A stretch of 64,000 nt of DNA from Paenibacillus spongiae (GCF_024734895.1 NZ_CP091430.1:3676501-3740500); one strand, 5' to 3'. Positions 53,886 through 62,746 are shown, numbered from the stretch's first letter. Numbers and translations are program-made. Notes: generated from the letters alone by a model not told the origin.

Positions 53886-55518
53886 GCTGTTTAGCCTGCT
53901 TTACCCGAACGGATCGACTGCCGAACCGACCAATTCTACAGCATCTGTTCAATCCGAGCTTGTTGGCCTCGGACTGGAAGCTTTATTTCATGAGATCGGC
54001 AATGGGCCAGGGGGATACCGGACCAAACAACCGCATCCGCTGACGTATTTTACCGCGGATGATCGTGTAATCGCTTACCGGCTTGATATCGTGGAGGACT
54101 TGTTTCGGCAAGAGGAGCTGTTTCAACTGCTGGAGGAGCTTCTTCCTGCTTTTGAAGATTTGCGGGATTTGCAGCAGCGAGATCGCTGGGCGGACGATGA
54201 TACGGCCACCTCGTTGTATGCCATTTCGGAGATTGAGCTGTATTTGTCATGCGTCGAACGATTGTATAAGGGAATGAGCAAGCTGCAGCCTGCTTCGATT
54301 GGGATTCGGAATCTGTCTCAAGAAATTGTCTCCCGATACGAAAGCCGAACTTTCCAATCGCTGCAGGAGGAGACGCGCAAGCTGTCGCTAAGCGTTCGTA
54401 ATATTAAGAGCATCACGGTCGGTATCAATCTCGATCCGCAGCTCGCTCCTTATGAAGCGGGTATTATTGCTGTGAATGATCAGCCTTATCGCTCCGGCAA
54501 CCTCATCGATCGCTGGCTGCGGCTGGATACGAAAGATGACGGATTTCGTTGCTTGGCACCGCTTATGGCAATAGGAAGAGGGAAGAGCGCCGAACAGACG
54601 CAGGCGTTGAATGGAGCGGTCAACAGTGCGTTGAACGCGATACTGAAAGGGTCCACACGAGAGTGGCGCAGCTGTATGAAAATGTACGCGGCCTCCACTT
54701 CCCGTTTTCTAGCGGTCATTGCGCCGGAAATCCGCTTCTTGCTTAGCGGCGTCTCCTGGATGAAACGGCTGGCTGCGAAAGGGCTGCCGCTATGCAAGCC
54801 GCAGGCCGCCGAAACGGACGGATCAGCGTTTGTAGCTGACGGACTTTATCATCCGGTCGTGGCGGGCCGGGTCGCGGGGGAGCAGCCTAATGGTGCCGCT
54901 GCTGTCGTGAAGAATAACGTGACATTCGATGAGAATGGGCGCATCTATATATTAACTGGGCCTAATCAGGGCGGCAAGACCGTCTTCATGCAATCGGTAG
55001 GCATTGCGCAGCTGTTGTACCAGCTGGGGCTATTTGTCCCGGCTTACGCGGCTAAGATCCATCCGGTGGATCATGTACTCGTGCATGCGCAGAGCGTTGA
55101 TGCGGATCTCCAAATGAAGGGACGCTTCGGTGAGGAATGCAGCCGATTGAGAGATTTGTTCGGTAAAATGACCCGCAGCAGCCTGCTGCTGCTGGATGAG
55201 ACCTTTTCTAGCACGAGCGCATCCGAGGCTGCCGCGATAGCCGGCGAGGTGCTGCTAGCGCTGCGTGTGGCGGGCTGCCGCGTTATTTTTGCAACGCATC
55301 TGCACGAACTTGCGGACAGCGTTGATAAGCTCAACGCTGTGCCAGTCGAAGGAGGTAGTCGTATCGATACGCTCACCGCCGAGATGGACGCGAGCTCTGG
55401 GCAGCGAAGTTATGTCATCCGGCGCGCCCGCCCGCAGGGGAACAGCTATGCACTCGACATTGCACGCAAGTATGGCGTAACATACGAACAGCTCGTGTGC
55501 GTGATGAGAGGAAGTTAA
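53878..55518 (+). CDS. MutS-related DNA mismatch repair-like ATPase
   Basis: A 546-residue protein. The first 330 residues are the helical lever/core region; the last 200 are a MutS ATPase domain with Walker A GPNQGGKT (about 361-368), Walker B LLLLDETFS (about 437) and ATHLHELAD. It lacks the mismatch-recognition domain I of MutS1 and the Smr nuclease and KOW parts of MutS2. It belongs to the smaller MutS-like ATPase subfamilies of Bacillota with unknown function. Coupled to a small membrane protein, an odd partner for a DNA-binding ATPase. Confidence 0.85.
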   Translation: MNELFSLLYPNGSTAEPTNSTASVQSELVGLGLEALFHEIGNGPGGYRTKQPHPLTYFTADDRVIAYRLDIVEDLFRQEELFQLLEELLPAFEDLRDLQQRDRWADDDTATSLYAISEIELYLSCVERLYKGMSKLQPASIGIRNLSQEIVSRYESRTFQSLQEETRKLSLSVRNIKSITVGINLDPQLAPYEAGIIAVNDQPYRSGNLIDRWLRLDTKDDGFRCLAPLMAIGRGKSAEQTQALNGAVNSALNAILKGSTREWRSCMKMYAASTSRFLAVIAPEIRFLLSGVSWMKRLAAKGLPLCKPQAAETDGSAFVADGLYHPVVAGRVAGEQPNGAAAVVKNNVTFDENGRIYILTGPNQGGKTVFMQSVGIAQLLYQLGLFVPAYAAKIHPVDHVLVHAQSVDADLQMKGRFGEECSRLRDLFGKMTRSSLLLLDETFSSTSASEAAAIAGEVLLALRVAGCRVIFATHLHELADSVDKLNAVPVEGGSRIDTLTAEMDASSGQRSYVIRRARPQGNSYALDIARKYGVTYEQLVCVMRGS

Positions 55519-55759
55519 ACACAGCGGACGGGATACAACGGATCAAAGTGTGACTATTTCATGTGTCAGGAGTTTGTTTGGTAATCTTATCTCCAAGAGG
55601 AATTATGTGGTCAGTATCGAATTTATTTTCTTGAAGCATTCCTTCAAATGTTTCTCCATATTTCCGGGAAGAAGAGGGCATCGCGAATGTGTTCACAACG
55701 ACTAAAGTGATGGATGCGTTCGAAAACCTGAATAAAAAACCAAGAGAGGGGAATATCAC

Positions 55760-57184
55760 ATGAGTTTATTTTACAAACCGCAAGTTGGCTGGACTGGAGA
55801 TTTCATTCCGTTCTATAAGGATGGACGCTTTCAACTGTTTTATTTGTTAGATTGGCGGAATCATGAGAAATATGGGGAAGGAACGCCTTGGTATCTGATC
55901 AGTACGGATGATTTTGTACAATTTGAGGAACATGGAGAAGTAATCCCGAGAGGGAGCAAGGATGAACAGGATTTATTTATCTTTACGGGATGCGTCATCG
56001 AAGCGGGAGGACAATATCATATCTTTTATACGGGTCACAATCATCATCTCCAATCACAAGGAAAGCCGATGCAAGCAGTCATGCATGCCGTGAGCGACGA
56101 CCTGCTTCATTGGAGCAAGATTGAGGAGGACACTTTCTTCGCACCTCCCGAGATGTACGAAAAAGACGATTGGAGGGACCCGTTTGTATTCTGGAACGAA
56201 GAGGCCGAAGAGTATTGGATGCTATTGGCTGCTCGATTGAAAGAGGGACCCTCCAGAAGACGGGGCTGCACGGCGCTGTGTGCATCGAAGGATCTCAAGC
56301 ATTGGGAAGTTCGCGAACCATTCTGGGCTCCTCATTTATATTTCACTCATGAGTGCCCGGATCTGTTCCGCATAGGGGACTGGTGGTACCTCGTATTTTC
56401 AACTTTCAGCGATAAATGGGTTACCCACTACAGGATGAGTAAATCGCTTAATGGACCGTGGATAGCGCCTGCCGATGATGCTTTTGACGGAAGAGCGTAC
56501 TACGCGGCCAAGACGTTCAGCGATGGCAGCAGGCGTTATGTTTTCGGATGGAATCCAACGAAGACGGAAGAGAAAGATGAAGGTCAATGGCAATGGGGAG
56601 GAAATTTGGTCGTTCATGAATTAATTCAGCATATAGACGGTACGCTGCAGGTGAAAATACCTGAACAACTCGATAAAGTCTTTAAACAGGAATTGCCTGT
56701 CCAACTTGCGCCGGGAATTGGCAAATGGGATATTGCTGGGAATACATTAAAGAGTGCTGCATTGGATTCTTTCTCATGTGCAATGACGGATGAACTTCCA
56801 TCCTGCTGTAAACTTACTGCCACCGTTACCTTCGCGGAAAACACACGGAGCTGTGGGATGATGCTAAGGTTCAGTGAGGACTTGGAGAACGGTTACTATA
56901 TTCGACTGGAACCGGATCGCAATCGAATCGTCTTCGATTGTTGGCCGAGAAGAGGGGACATGCCTCATATTGTTGAACTTGAGCGCCCCATCACGCTCAT
57001 CCCGGATACACCTTATGAACTAAAAGTCATTATTGAAGATTCGATTTGCGAAATATACCTGGATGATCAAGTTGCATTGAGTACTAGGATGTATAATCAT
57101 CAGCGTGGAAAATGGGGCGTTTTTGTTACGGATGGAGAAGCTCAATTTAGTCATGTAAAGTTATTGAGCGCACAAAGCGACTGA
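55760..57184 (+). CDS. GH32-like glycoside hydrolase
   Basis: A 474-residue protein with a five-bladed propeller and C-terminal beta-sandwich. GH32 markers: the RDP motif (WRDPFVF, D140), EC motif (HECPDLF, E198) and a D14 in WTGDF where the usual WMNDPNG nucleophile stands. This N-terminal motif is atypical, so the substrate may not be sucrose or levan. No signal peptide: intracellular. The start 55760 follows GAGAGGGG. Confidence 0.82.
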   Translation: MSLFYKPQVGWTGDFIPFYKDGRFQLFYLLDWRNHEKYGEGTPWYLISTDDFVQFEEHGEVIPRGSKDEQDLFIFTGCVIEAGGQYHIFYTGHNHHLQSQGKPMQAVMHAVSDDLLHWSKIEEDTFFAPPEMYEKDDWRDPFVFWNEEAEEYWMLLAARLKEGPSRRRGCTALCASKDLKHWEVREPFWAPHLYFTHECPDLFRIGDWWYLVFSTFSDKWVTHYRMSKSLNGPWIAPADDAFDGRAYYAAKTFSDGSRRYVFGWNPTKTEEKDEGQWQWGGNLVVHELIQHIDGTLQVKIPEQLDKVFKQELPVQLAPGIGKWDIAGNTLKSAALDSFSCAMTDELPSCCKLTATVTFAENTRSCGMMLRFSEDLENGYYIRLEPDRNRIVFDCWPRRGDMPHIVELERPITLIPDTPYELKVIIEDSICEIYLDDQVALSTRMYNHQRGKWGVFVTDGEAQFSHVKLLSAQSD

Positions 57185-57234
57185 CTCCATAAATATCAGC
57201 CAAGTTGTTTACGTTAATGGTTCAGACGGACCCA

Positions 57235-57260
57235 AGGCTGCCGATCCATGTCGGCAGCCT
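57235..57260. terminator. Hairpin between convergent genes
   Basis: AGGCTGCCGA / TCGGCAGCCT around TCCATG; probable bidirectional terminator. Confidence 0.6.
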
Positions 57261-57350
57261 AATCTTCGTTGAATAATGAACTATCTTTCTTCGATCGTGA
57301 AGATTTTACTTCTCTATATCCCTTCGTAACTTGTCACGGCACTCTCCAAC

Positions 57351-58004
57351 CTAAGGATGGGCGACTGACCATTCACGAGCAGAAGGCATCCGGTACAGGA
57401 TGGCCGCCTGTTTCATATTCAGTAACCCCATGTCAACTGATGTCTCTATATAACCAACAATCTGATCAAACGTAAAAACATTAAGCTTTTCATTAATAAC
57501 TTCCTTATCGTAATTCATATCGCCTAATACATATGGGATGAAGTTTTCAACATCTTCGGACGTAACTTCTTGCAAATTAAAGAATGTAGGTAGATAACTG
57601 AGCGTTTTTCTCAATTCATCTGTCATACAATAGTATTCTAATAATTTTCCATTCAGTAATCGGAAATCATTATGGTATAAATGATATAATTCATGATTAG
57701 CTTCCATTCTGTTTTTCAACCAAGAAAGATTAAAACCTTTCAGCCAGATATCATCAGCGATCAAATGTGTAAAGTATCCTAGTATATATTGACTTTCTAC
57801 TTGCGAACGATATTTATGTAAAAATCCTTTATAATCAATGCTTCTTGAATAATCTTGTAATGCACCTTTAAAGAAATGCGATGAGTCTTTAGTCGATACG
57901 GCATCTGGAGCAATGCTTCCAAGTAAAAATAGTGTTCTATCTTCTATCGACAGACACTCTGCAATTCGATTGGCTATAATCAAGTGCATGATTCTTGAAC
58001 CCAT
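57351..58004 (-). CDS. Zinc-dependent phospholipase C-like protein
   Basis: A 217-residue protein of the zinc-dependent phospholipase C/S1-P1-like family. Likely metal ligands: H in MHLIIANRI, D in SIAPDAV, H in SSHFF, and HxxxD in GYFTHLIADD. Cytoplasmic, no signal peptide. ATG 58004 follows GAGGGG by 4-5 nt; four codons upstream is an alternative. AT-rich. Substrate unknown. Confidence 0.8.
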   Translation of the reverse strand: MGSRIMHLIIANRIAECLSIEDRTLFLLGSIAPDAVSTKDSSHFFKGALQDYSRSIDYKGFLHKYRSQVESQYILGYFTHLIADDIWLKGFNLSWLKNRMEANHELYHLYHNDFRLLNGKLLEYYCMTDELRKTLSYLPTFFNLQEVTSEDVENFIPYVLGDMNYDKEVINEKLNVFTFDQIVGYIETSVDMGLLNMKQAAILYRMPSAREWSVAHP

Positions 58005-58140
58005 AATTCCCCTCACCCTTCAATAATTTCCTTAAAGTATCCTGACCGTTAGGTTAATCCGTTCCTTGTGTTATTCGAGATTAAGCAGATAATCCCTCCA
58101 TAGATCATGGATCTAATAGTAACGATAGCACTAATACAGC

Positions 58141-58168
58141 AGAAGGATCCGACGCGGCGGATCCTTCT
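58141..58168. terminator. Terminator hairpin
   Basis: AGAAGGATCCG / CGGATCCTTCT; probably terminates the DUF3105 gene on the minus strand. Confidence 0.7.
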
Positions 58169-58225
58169 CACGTCACACTCATCGATTGAGCAAATGGGCA
58201 GCATTCCTGAGAAATACGAGTGCTT

Positions 58226-58792
58226 TCAATGATGATTTTTTCCTCTATATGCTTGAATAAACTTGGTTATGGAGTCTTTTTCGACAGTTTCAAGCCGGTC
58301 AATGCGTCCCCATCCTGTTAATGTGATCTTATTTTTCATTTCCGGATATGGATTTACAATCACGCCTTCCTTATAATGCTCTGCAATCGATTCCAATTCG
58401 GCAATAGAGGAGGAGTCCAATTGGTTATTGTAATAGATGACAATATCGCCATCTTCAAGGTTATGCACGAGCAGCTCCTTGGGTAACGGATCTTTATGGA
58501 CTCCCCAAGGTGCAGTGGAAGCAACATGCTGGCCACTGGTAGGCGGATCGGAATTGTACGGTTTATGCGGTGAAGTCACATCGGGAATATGAGATTGATC
58601 GGACATAATGGTTACTTTCTCTCCTGGTGACGGTGGACGGAATGCAAAGGCGATAATGATAAGGGTTAAGAGCACGAATAGGCCTCCAAACAAGCCTACC
58701 CTTTTTATCATTTTTTTACGTTTCGCCTGTTCCCGGCGCATTTCAGCTCGGGCTTGTTTGGATTGCTGTTTGTTAGATTTGGTTTGGTTCAA
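58226..58792 (-). CDS. DUF3105 membrane-anchored protein
   Basis: A 188-residue protein with a basic N-terminus, one membrane helix (VGLFGGLFVLLTLIIIAFAF) and an extracytoplasmic DUF3105 domain with PYNSDPPTSGQH and LVHNLEDGDIVIYY. The function of the family is unknown. The following 58793-59183 gap holds a BlaI-type site and a riboswitch on the other strand. Confidence 0.85.
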   Translation of the reverse strand: MNQTKSNKQQSKQARAEMRREQAKRKKMIKRVGLFGGLFVLLTLIIIAFAFRPPSPGEKVTIMSDQSHIPDVTSPHKPYNSDPPTSGQHVASTAPWGVHKDPLPKELLVHNLEDGDIVIYYNNQLDSSSIAELESIAEHYKEGVIVNPYPEMKNKITLTGWGRIDRLETVEKDSITKFIQAYRGKNHH

Positions 58793-59029
58793 TAGCTTCG
58801 CATGCTCCTTTCCATTAAAATTACGATACGTAGTTCTTTTTATGAAATCGTATCATCTACGGATATAACAGCACAAGAGATTTTTCGGTTTGCTGTTCAG
58901 AACTAGCAATAAGATGAACGATATATAACCAAAGAGGGGCGGATATATGCTGTCCTTCTGGTATCCTTAATAAAATGAAAGGATTCTAATTTTTGCAAGG
59001 GAGGAGATCGACGAGAAAGAAAGAATTAT

Positions 59030-59044
59030 ACTACCTTGTGTAGT
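59030..59044. promoter_or_regulatory. BlaI-type operator, copy 1 (ACTAC-CTTGT-GTAGT)
   Basis: Inverted repeat with 5-bp half-sites and a 5-bp spacer, just before the c-di-AMP riboswitch and NlpC/P60 gene. Three more copies lie at 59927, 61310 and 62679, around the blaI gene. Confidence 0.7.
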
Positions 59045-59049
59045 TTAAA

Positions 59050-59177
59050 AACAAACTTTGCCGAATTTTCTGTGAGAAAAACGGGGGAACCACGTTGGGT
59101 GAATTAATTCCAATGGTAAGGAATTATAGGGAACCTTCTACCGAACCTTCAGCTAACCTCGTAGGCACCGAAGGGAG
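59050..59177 (+). ncRNA. c-di-AMP riboswitch (ydaO-yuaA)
   Basis: The leader contains the conserved blocks of the ydaO-yuaA class in order: CGGGGGAACCA, TTGGGTGAATT, a hairpin (AATTCC/GGAATT), TAGGGAACCTTC, CCGAACC, CAGCTAACCTCGTAGGC (59150-59166). The ribosome site AAGGGAG (59171-59177) lies in the expected 3' closing stem. No terminator hairpin follows, so control is likely at translation or by stem switching. It precedes a cell-wall hydrolase gene, the commonest context for this riboswitch. Confidence 0.9.
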
Positions 59178-59183
59178 AACATT

Positions 59184-59657
59184 TTGAAGAAAACAGTTAT
59201 ATCAATAGTAGGGGCGCTAGCCGTATTCACATCGGGCGCCGGAAGTGTATTTGCAGATCAGCCGCAGCTGACCGCATCCGTCAATGAGGTCGTGGGTACA
59301 CCATACAAATGGGGCGGTACGACTACAGATGGATTCGATTGTTCGGGTTTTATCCTGCATATATTCAAAACATTCGACGTTAAGCTTCCGAGAACGTCTA
59401 AGACACAAGCGAATGCCGGAGAATATGTGGACAAGGATAAGCTCCGTCCCGGCGATCTTGTTTTCTTTAATACGGATGGGAAAGGAATCTCGCATGCCGG
59501 TATATACGTCGGAAACGGGAAGTTCGCACATTCTTCCAGTAGTAAAGGGGTCCGAATAAGCGCCTTATCGGAATCCTATTACGAGAAAAGATATGTTACT
59601 GCCCGTCGTGTTGTGTCCGAAGAGGTCTATGATAGTATGACGACTGAAAAGCACTAG
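59184..59657 (+). CDS. Secreted NlpC/P60 (C40) peptidoglycan endopeptidase
   Basis: A 157-residue exported hydrolase: signal peptide to about VFADQ, then a single NlpC/P60 domain with catalytic Cys in DGFDCSGFI, His in SHAGIYVGNGKFAH. No LysM or SH3 domain. It cleaves muropeptide stem peptides. TTG 59184 is 6 nt after AAGGGAG. It is controlled by a c-di-AMP riboswitch and probably a BlaI-type repressor. Confidence 0.92.
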   Translation: MKKTVISIVGALAVFTSGAGSVFADQPQLTASVNEVVGTPYKWGGTTTDGFDCSGFILHIFKTFDVKLPRTSKTQANAGEYVDKDKLRPGDLVFFNTDGKGISHAGIYVGNGKFAHSSSSKGVRISALSESYYEKRYVTARRVVSEEVYDSMTTEKH

Positions 59658-59674
59658 ACGGTTCGTATTGTTAA

Positions 59675-59709
59675 AGGATAAGCCCGCGAATATCGCGGGC
59701 TTATCCTTT
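59675..59709. terminator. Bidirectional terminator, perfect 15-bp stem
   Basis: AAGGATAAGCCCGCG / CGCGGGCTTATCCTT between convergent genes. Confidence 0.88.
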
Positions 59710-59727
59710 CAACCGGCTGCGCACTAA

Positions 59728-59889
59728 TTATTCCTTCTCATTATTATTCATATCCATTTGTTCATGGTTCATGTTATTCATCTTATTCGAATTGTTATTC
59801 TTGTCATCGGATTCTGTGTTGCATCCGCTTGTCAGTAAAACAATGAGTAATAGTGTGCCACAAATAGCAAAGCGTTGAAAGATTTTCAT
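59728..59889 (-). CDS. Small Asn/Met-rich lipoprotein (53 residues)
   Basis: A short gene with GGAGGTGAG before ATG 59889 (minus strand). The signal has a lipobox LLTSGC; the mature 33 residues are Asn/Asp/Met/Lys-rich with a single His (NKMNNMNHEQMDMNNN). It is divergent from the carboxypeptidase gene, with a BlaI-type operator between them. Met/His content might bind copper, but this is speculation. Confidence 0.7.
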   Translation of the reverse strand: MKIFQRFAICGTLLLIVLLTSGCNTESDDKNNNSNKMNNMNHEQMDMNNNEKE

Positions 59890-59926
59890 ATTTTGCTCAC
59901 CTCCTATAATGGTGATTCAAAAAAAT

Positions 59927-59941
59927 ACTACGACAAGTAGT
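59927..59941. promoter_or_regulatory. BlaI-type operator, copy 2 (ACTAC-GACAA-GTAGT)
   Basis: Between the divergent lipoprotein and carboxypeptidase genes. Confidence 0.7.
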
Positions 59942-59996
59942 TGGATAAAGCAAGACAAATAAGTCTTCCTATTCAATCGATTGGAGGTCTATTACG

Positions 59997-61217
59997 ATGC
60001 TCGGATCTAATAAAAAGCTGTCTTTCATTCCATACATGGTTTTGTTGTCTTTCTTTGCCGTGCATCCCATCTCAACAAAAGCCGAAGAAGGAATCTTGCA
60101 GCCCGATATTCATGCACAAGCCGCTGTATTGATCGATGCAAAGACGGGGAGTGTTTTGTTGAAAAAAAATGAAACCGATGTTTTGTATCCAGCAAGTATT
60201 ACCAAGATTGTAACCGGTATTATCGCGTTAGAAACAGCAAAGCCATATGATCGGGTTACGGTTTCGAAGGAAGCCAGATATGAAGACGGAACAAGAGTTT
60301 ATTTAAGTGAAGGGGAGCAGCAGAGCATGATTAATTTGATCTACGCTCTAATGATGAATTCAGGTAATGATGCTGCCACAGCTATAGCCGAGCATATAGA
60401 TGGATCAAAAAAAGCCTTTGCTGAGCGAATGAATGCGTTTGTAAAAGAGAAAGCAGGCGCAACAAATACACAATTTCAAAATCCTCACGGCTTACATGAT
60501 AAAGCGCATTATACAACTGCTCTGGATATGGCGAAAATCGCACAGTATGCCATGCAAAACGAAACATTCCGGAAAATCGTTGGGACAAAAACAAAGCCAT
60601 GGGACGGAAACGAATGGGACTCCGATTTAGTCAATCATAATAAATTATTGTGGACTTATGAAGGCGCAACAGGAATCAAAAACGGATTTACGGATCAGTC
60701 ACGCTTTACGCTTGTCGCATCTGCAAGAAGGGAGGATACGGAACTAATTGGCGTTTTATTGAAATCGGATTCGAAGGAGGCAACATTCTCGGATATGACT
60801 CATCTGTTCGATTATGGGTTTGAGAAATTTGAAACAAAACAAATCATCGATGCAAATCAAACCATGGTTTCTGAAGGTAAAGAGAATCCGCTCACATTTA
60901 TTGCTAAGGAAGCGGCTTGGATTACCGTCAAAAAAACCGAACAACCAGAATTAAAAGTTGATTCAGATGGTAATCTGTGGGTGAGTAACGCAGCAGGGGG
61001 CCCTGAAAGAGCTGCTCGTTTAGTACCAGTCAAATTACCGCAAGTTGTAAACGATATCAGCGCTCCCCCTGTTAAACGACTTTTTGTCTGGCATTATTTG
61101 ATTACATTCTTTTGGGCAGCCATGATCGGATTTTTAATCGTGATTGCCGCGGCTATCCGAAGAAAGAACAAGAGTGTGCAGACCCGAAACCAAGTAGATC
61201 TATTTCATGCACCTTGA
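59997..61217 (+). CDS. D-alanyl-D-alanine carboxypeptidase (S11, DacF-like)
   Basis: A 406-residue low-molecular-weight penicillin-binding protein. Signal peptide to about KAEE; catalytic SxxK in ASITK, SGN in MNSGNDA, and KNG (GIKNGFT) where KTG is usual. A beta domain follows, then a C-terminal membrane anchor (WAAMIGFLIVIAAAI) and basic tail. It trims terminal D-Ala from peptidoglycan stems. ATG follows TTGGAGG. Probably in the BlaI regulon. Confidence 0.92.
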   Translation: MLGSNKKLSFIPYMVLLSFFAVHPISTKAEEGILQPDIHAQAAVLIDAKTGSVLLKKNETDVLYPASITKIVTGIIALETAKPYDRVTVSKEARYEDGTRVYLSEGEQQSMINLIYALMMNSGNDAATAIAEHIDGSKKAFAERMNAFVKEKAGATNTQFQNPHGLHDKAHYTTALDMAKIAQYAMQNETFRKIVGTKTKPWDGNEWDSDLVNHNKLLWTYEGATGIKNGFTDQSRFTLVASARREDTELIGVLLKSDSKEATFSDMTHLFDYGFEKFETKQIIDANQTMVSEGKENPLTFIAKEAAWITVKKTEQPELKVDSDGNLWVSNAAGGPERAARLVPVKLPQVVNDISAPPVKRLFVWHYLITFFWAAMIGFLIVIAAAIRRKNKSVQTRNQVDLFHAP

Positions 61218-61309
61218 AGATACCGGAGTAAACCATTACATCATTGATCCATTGGGTTATTGTCAATGAAATTTCATATAATTCATGTTGACGTGAGATA
61301 TATTTAACA

Positions 61310-61324
61310 ACTACAATCTGTAGT
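61310..61324. promoter_or_regulatory. BlaI-type operator, copy 3 (ACTAC-AATCT-GTAGT)
   Basis: Overlaps the likely -10 of a promoter with TTGACG at about 61289 and TACAAT 18 bp on, as expected for autorepression of blaI. Confidence 0.75.
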
Positions 61325-61386
61325 ATAAATAAAGGGCATTAGCGGAAAATATAACGTGGTATGAGAGTTGGAAGGGATGGCTGGAA

Positions 61387-61809
61387 GTGAATGTACAGCG
61401 AATGAAACTAAGTGAAGAGGGTTTGAGAAGGTTTTTCGGTCCCCTTGAAGCCCAAATCATGGAGATCGTTTGGAGCCGCGGAGAGGTCATGATTAAGGAA
61501 GTTCAATCTTTACTCGGTGAAGAGCTATCATTTAACACCGTAATGACGGTATTAAATCGCCTTTCTGAGAAAGGACATCTGAAAAAAAACACAATTGGAA
61601 AAGGAAGAAACAGAATCAGTACCTTCCATCCGGTACAAAGCAAAGAAGAGTTTATCCAAGAGCAAACACGAATCGTAACGACGGAGCTTGTGCATGAGTA
61701 TGGTGAAATCGTGTTAAATCATTTATTTGACGCCGTTCAACAGGCTGACCCTTCATTGAGGGAGTTGTTAGAGGCCCGAATAGATGAGTGGAAGCGAGAC
61801 AAGCCATGA
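61387..61809 (+). CDS. blaI: BlaI/MecI-family repressor
   Basis: A 140-residue winged-helix repressor of the BlaI/MecI/CopY family: LEAQIMEIVWSRGEVMIKEVQ, NTVMTVLNRLSEKGHLKK and a C-terminal dimerisation helix. GTG upstream codons aside, ATG/GTG 61387 gives the family length. Its stop overlaps the next start (ATGA), coupling it to a membrane peptidase that should relieve repression. Four similar palindromes nearby are its likely sites. Confidence 0.9.
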   Translation: MNVQRMKLSEEGLRRFFGPLEAQIMEIVWSRGEVMIKEVQSLLGEELSFNTVMTVLNRLSEKGHLKKNTIGKGRNRISTFHPVQSKEEFIQEQTRIVTTELVHEYGEIVLNHLFDAVQQADPSLRELLEARIDEWKRDKP

Positions 61810-62654
61810 AACCTAGAAATTATCATATCGTGTTGTCGAGCATGATATTAATTAGTCTTTTTGTTTGGGGTCAAATGGCAATTTATTTACTTCATGAGCT
61901 ATTTGGATTTGATCCTAAATGGGCCATATTGCAGTATTGTGTTGCAGCATTACAAGAACAATCCGTGTTACATCAGATAGTGCTTGTCCTTCTAAATGTA
62001 ATGATAGCATACAGCTTCGGAATGATCTTGTGGCTGATTGGCAAACAGGCCATCCATGAGAGAAGATGGAACGTCAGATTACAGATGATTCGCCATAACC
62101 GATTGTCCAAACAATTCAATCATAAGTTTAAAAAGTGGGGGCATGAAATTATTGTAATCCGCCACGATTCAATAATTGCCTTGGCATTTGGTTCCCTTCG
62201 GCCGAGAATCGTGATTTCGACTGCTCTTCTCAACGAATTTACGGAACGGGAAATTGATGCTATACTGCTGCACGAGAGCGGTCATTGTCAAAATTACGAT
62301 CCTCTTCGAATGCTAATGGTTAGGATCATGAAAGATAGCTTGCCCTTCATTCCCATCCTAAAACGATTGTCTCATTATATTGATGTTTGGGTTGAGCTGG
62401 AAGCTGACCATTATGCGGTTATGCATATGAAATCTCCGATTGATCTTGCAAGCGTACTATTAAAGTGCTCCCGATTAAGCCAGAGAACCGCGATCGGTAT
62501 CGGATTCGCCGATAAGGCGATCAACTATCGCTTGCAGAGGCTAATTGAACCAAAGAAGAAAATCCGTGTACCCTTGCTCGATTTTATTCCGGTAACGATA
62601 TCTTCGTTTATGATAGTAATTCTTAGCAGTATTGTAATTAGCGGCTGCACGTAA
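61806..62654 (+). CDS. Short BlaR1-like M56 membrane metallopeptidase
   Basis: A 282-residue membrane peptidase: three N-terminal helices, zinc motif HESGH (HExxH) in ILLHESGHCQNYD, third ligand in ELEADHYAV, and a C-terminal helix. It lacks the penicillin-binding sensor domain of BlaR1/MecR1, so the inducer is not necessarily a beta-lactam. It probably cleaves or triggers loss of the BlaI protein. Confidence 0.88.
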   Translation: MKPRNYHIVLSSMILISLFVWGQMAIYLLHELFGFDPKWAILQYCVAALQEQSVLHQIVLVLLNVMIAYSFGMILWLIGKQAIHERRWNVRLQMIRHNRLSKQFNHKFKKWGHEIIVIRHDSIIALAFGSLRPRIVISTALLNEFTEREIDAILLHESGHCQNYDPLRMLMVRIMKDSLPFIPILKRLSHYIDVWVELEADHYAVMHMKSPIDLASVLLKCSRLSQRTAIGIGFADKAINYRLQRLIEPKKKIRVPLLDFIPVTISSFMIVILSSIVISGCT

Positions 62655-62678
62655 GCCGCTATCTTCTTGGATATTAGT

Positions 62679-62693
62679 ACTACATGGTGTAGT
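62679..62693. promoter_or_regulatory. BlaI-type operator, copy 4 (ACTAC-ATGGT-GTAGT)
   Basis: Between the M56 peptidase and the thioredoxin-like gene. Confidence 0.7.
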
Positions 62694-62746
62694 GTTAATA
62701 TTGCAACGATAATTGTGGGTTGGATGAACAGAGAGGGGGATTTCGC

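Noticed and set aside
55559-55759. Minus-strand frame with FDTDHIIPL, recalling HNH nucleases
   Set aside because: Too short, lacks the rest of the HNH motif and overlaps the leader of the GH32-like gene.
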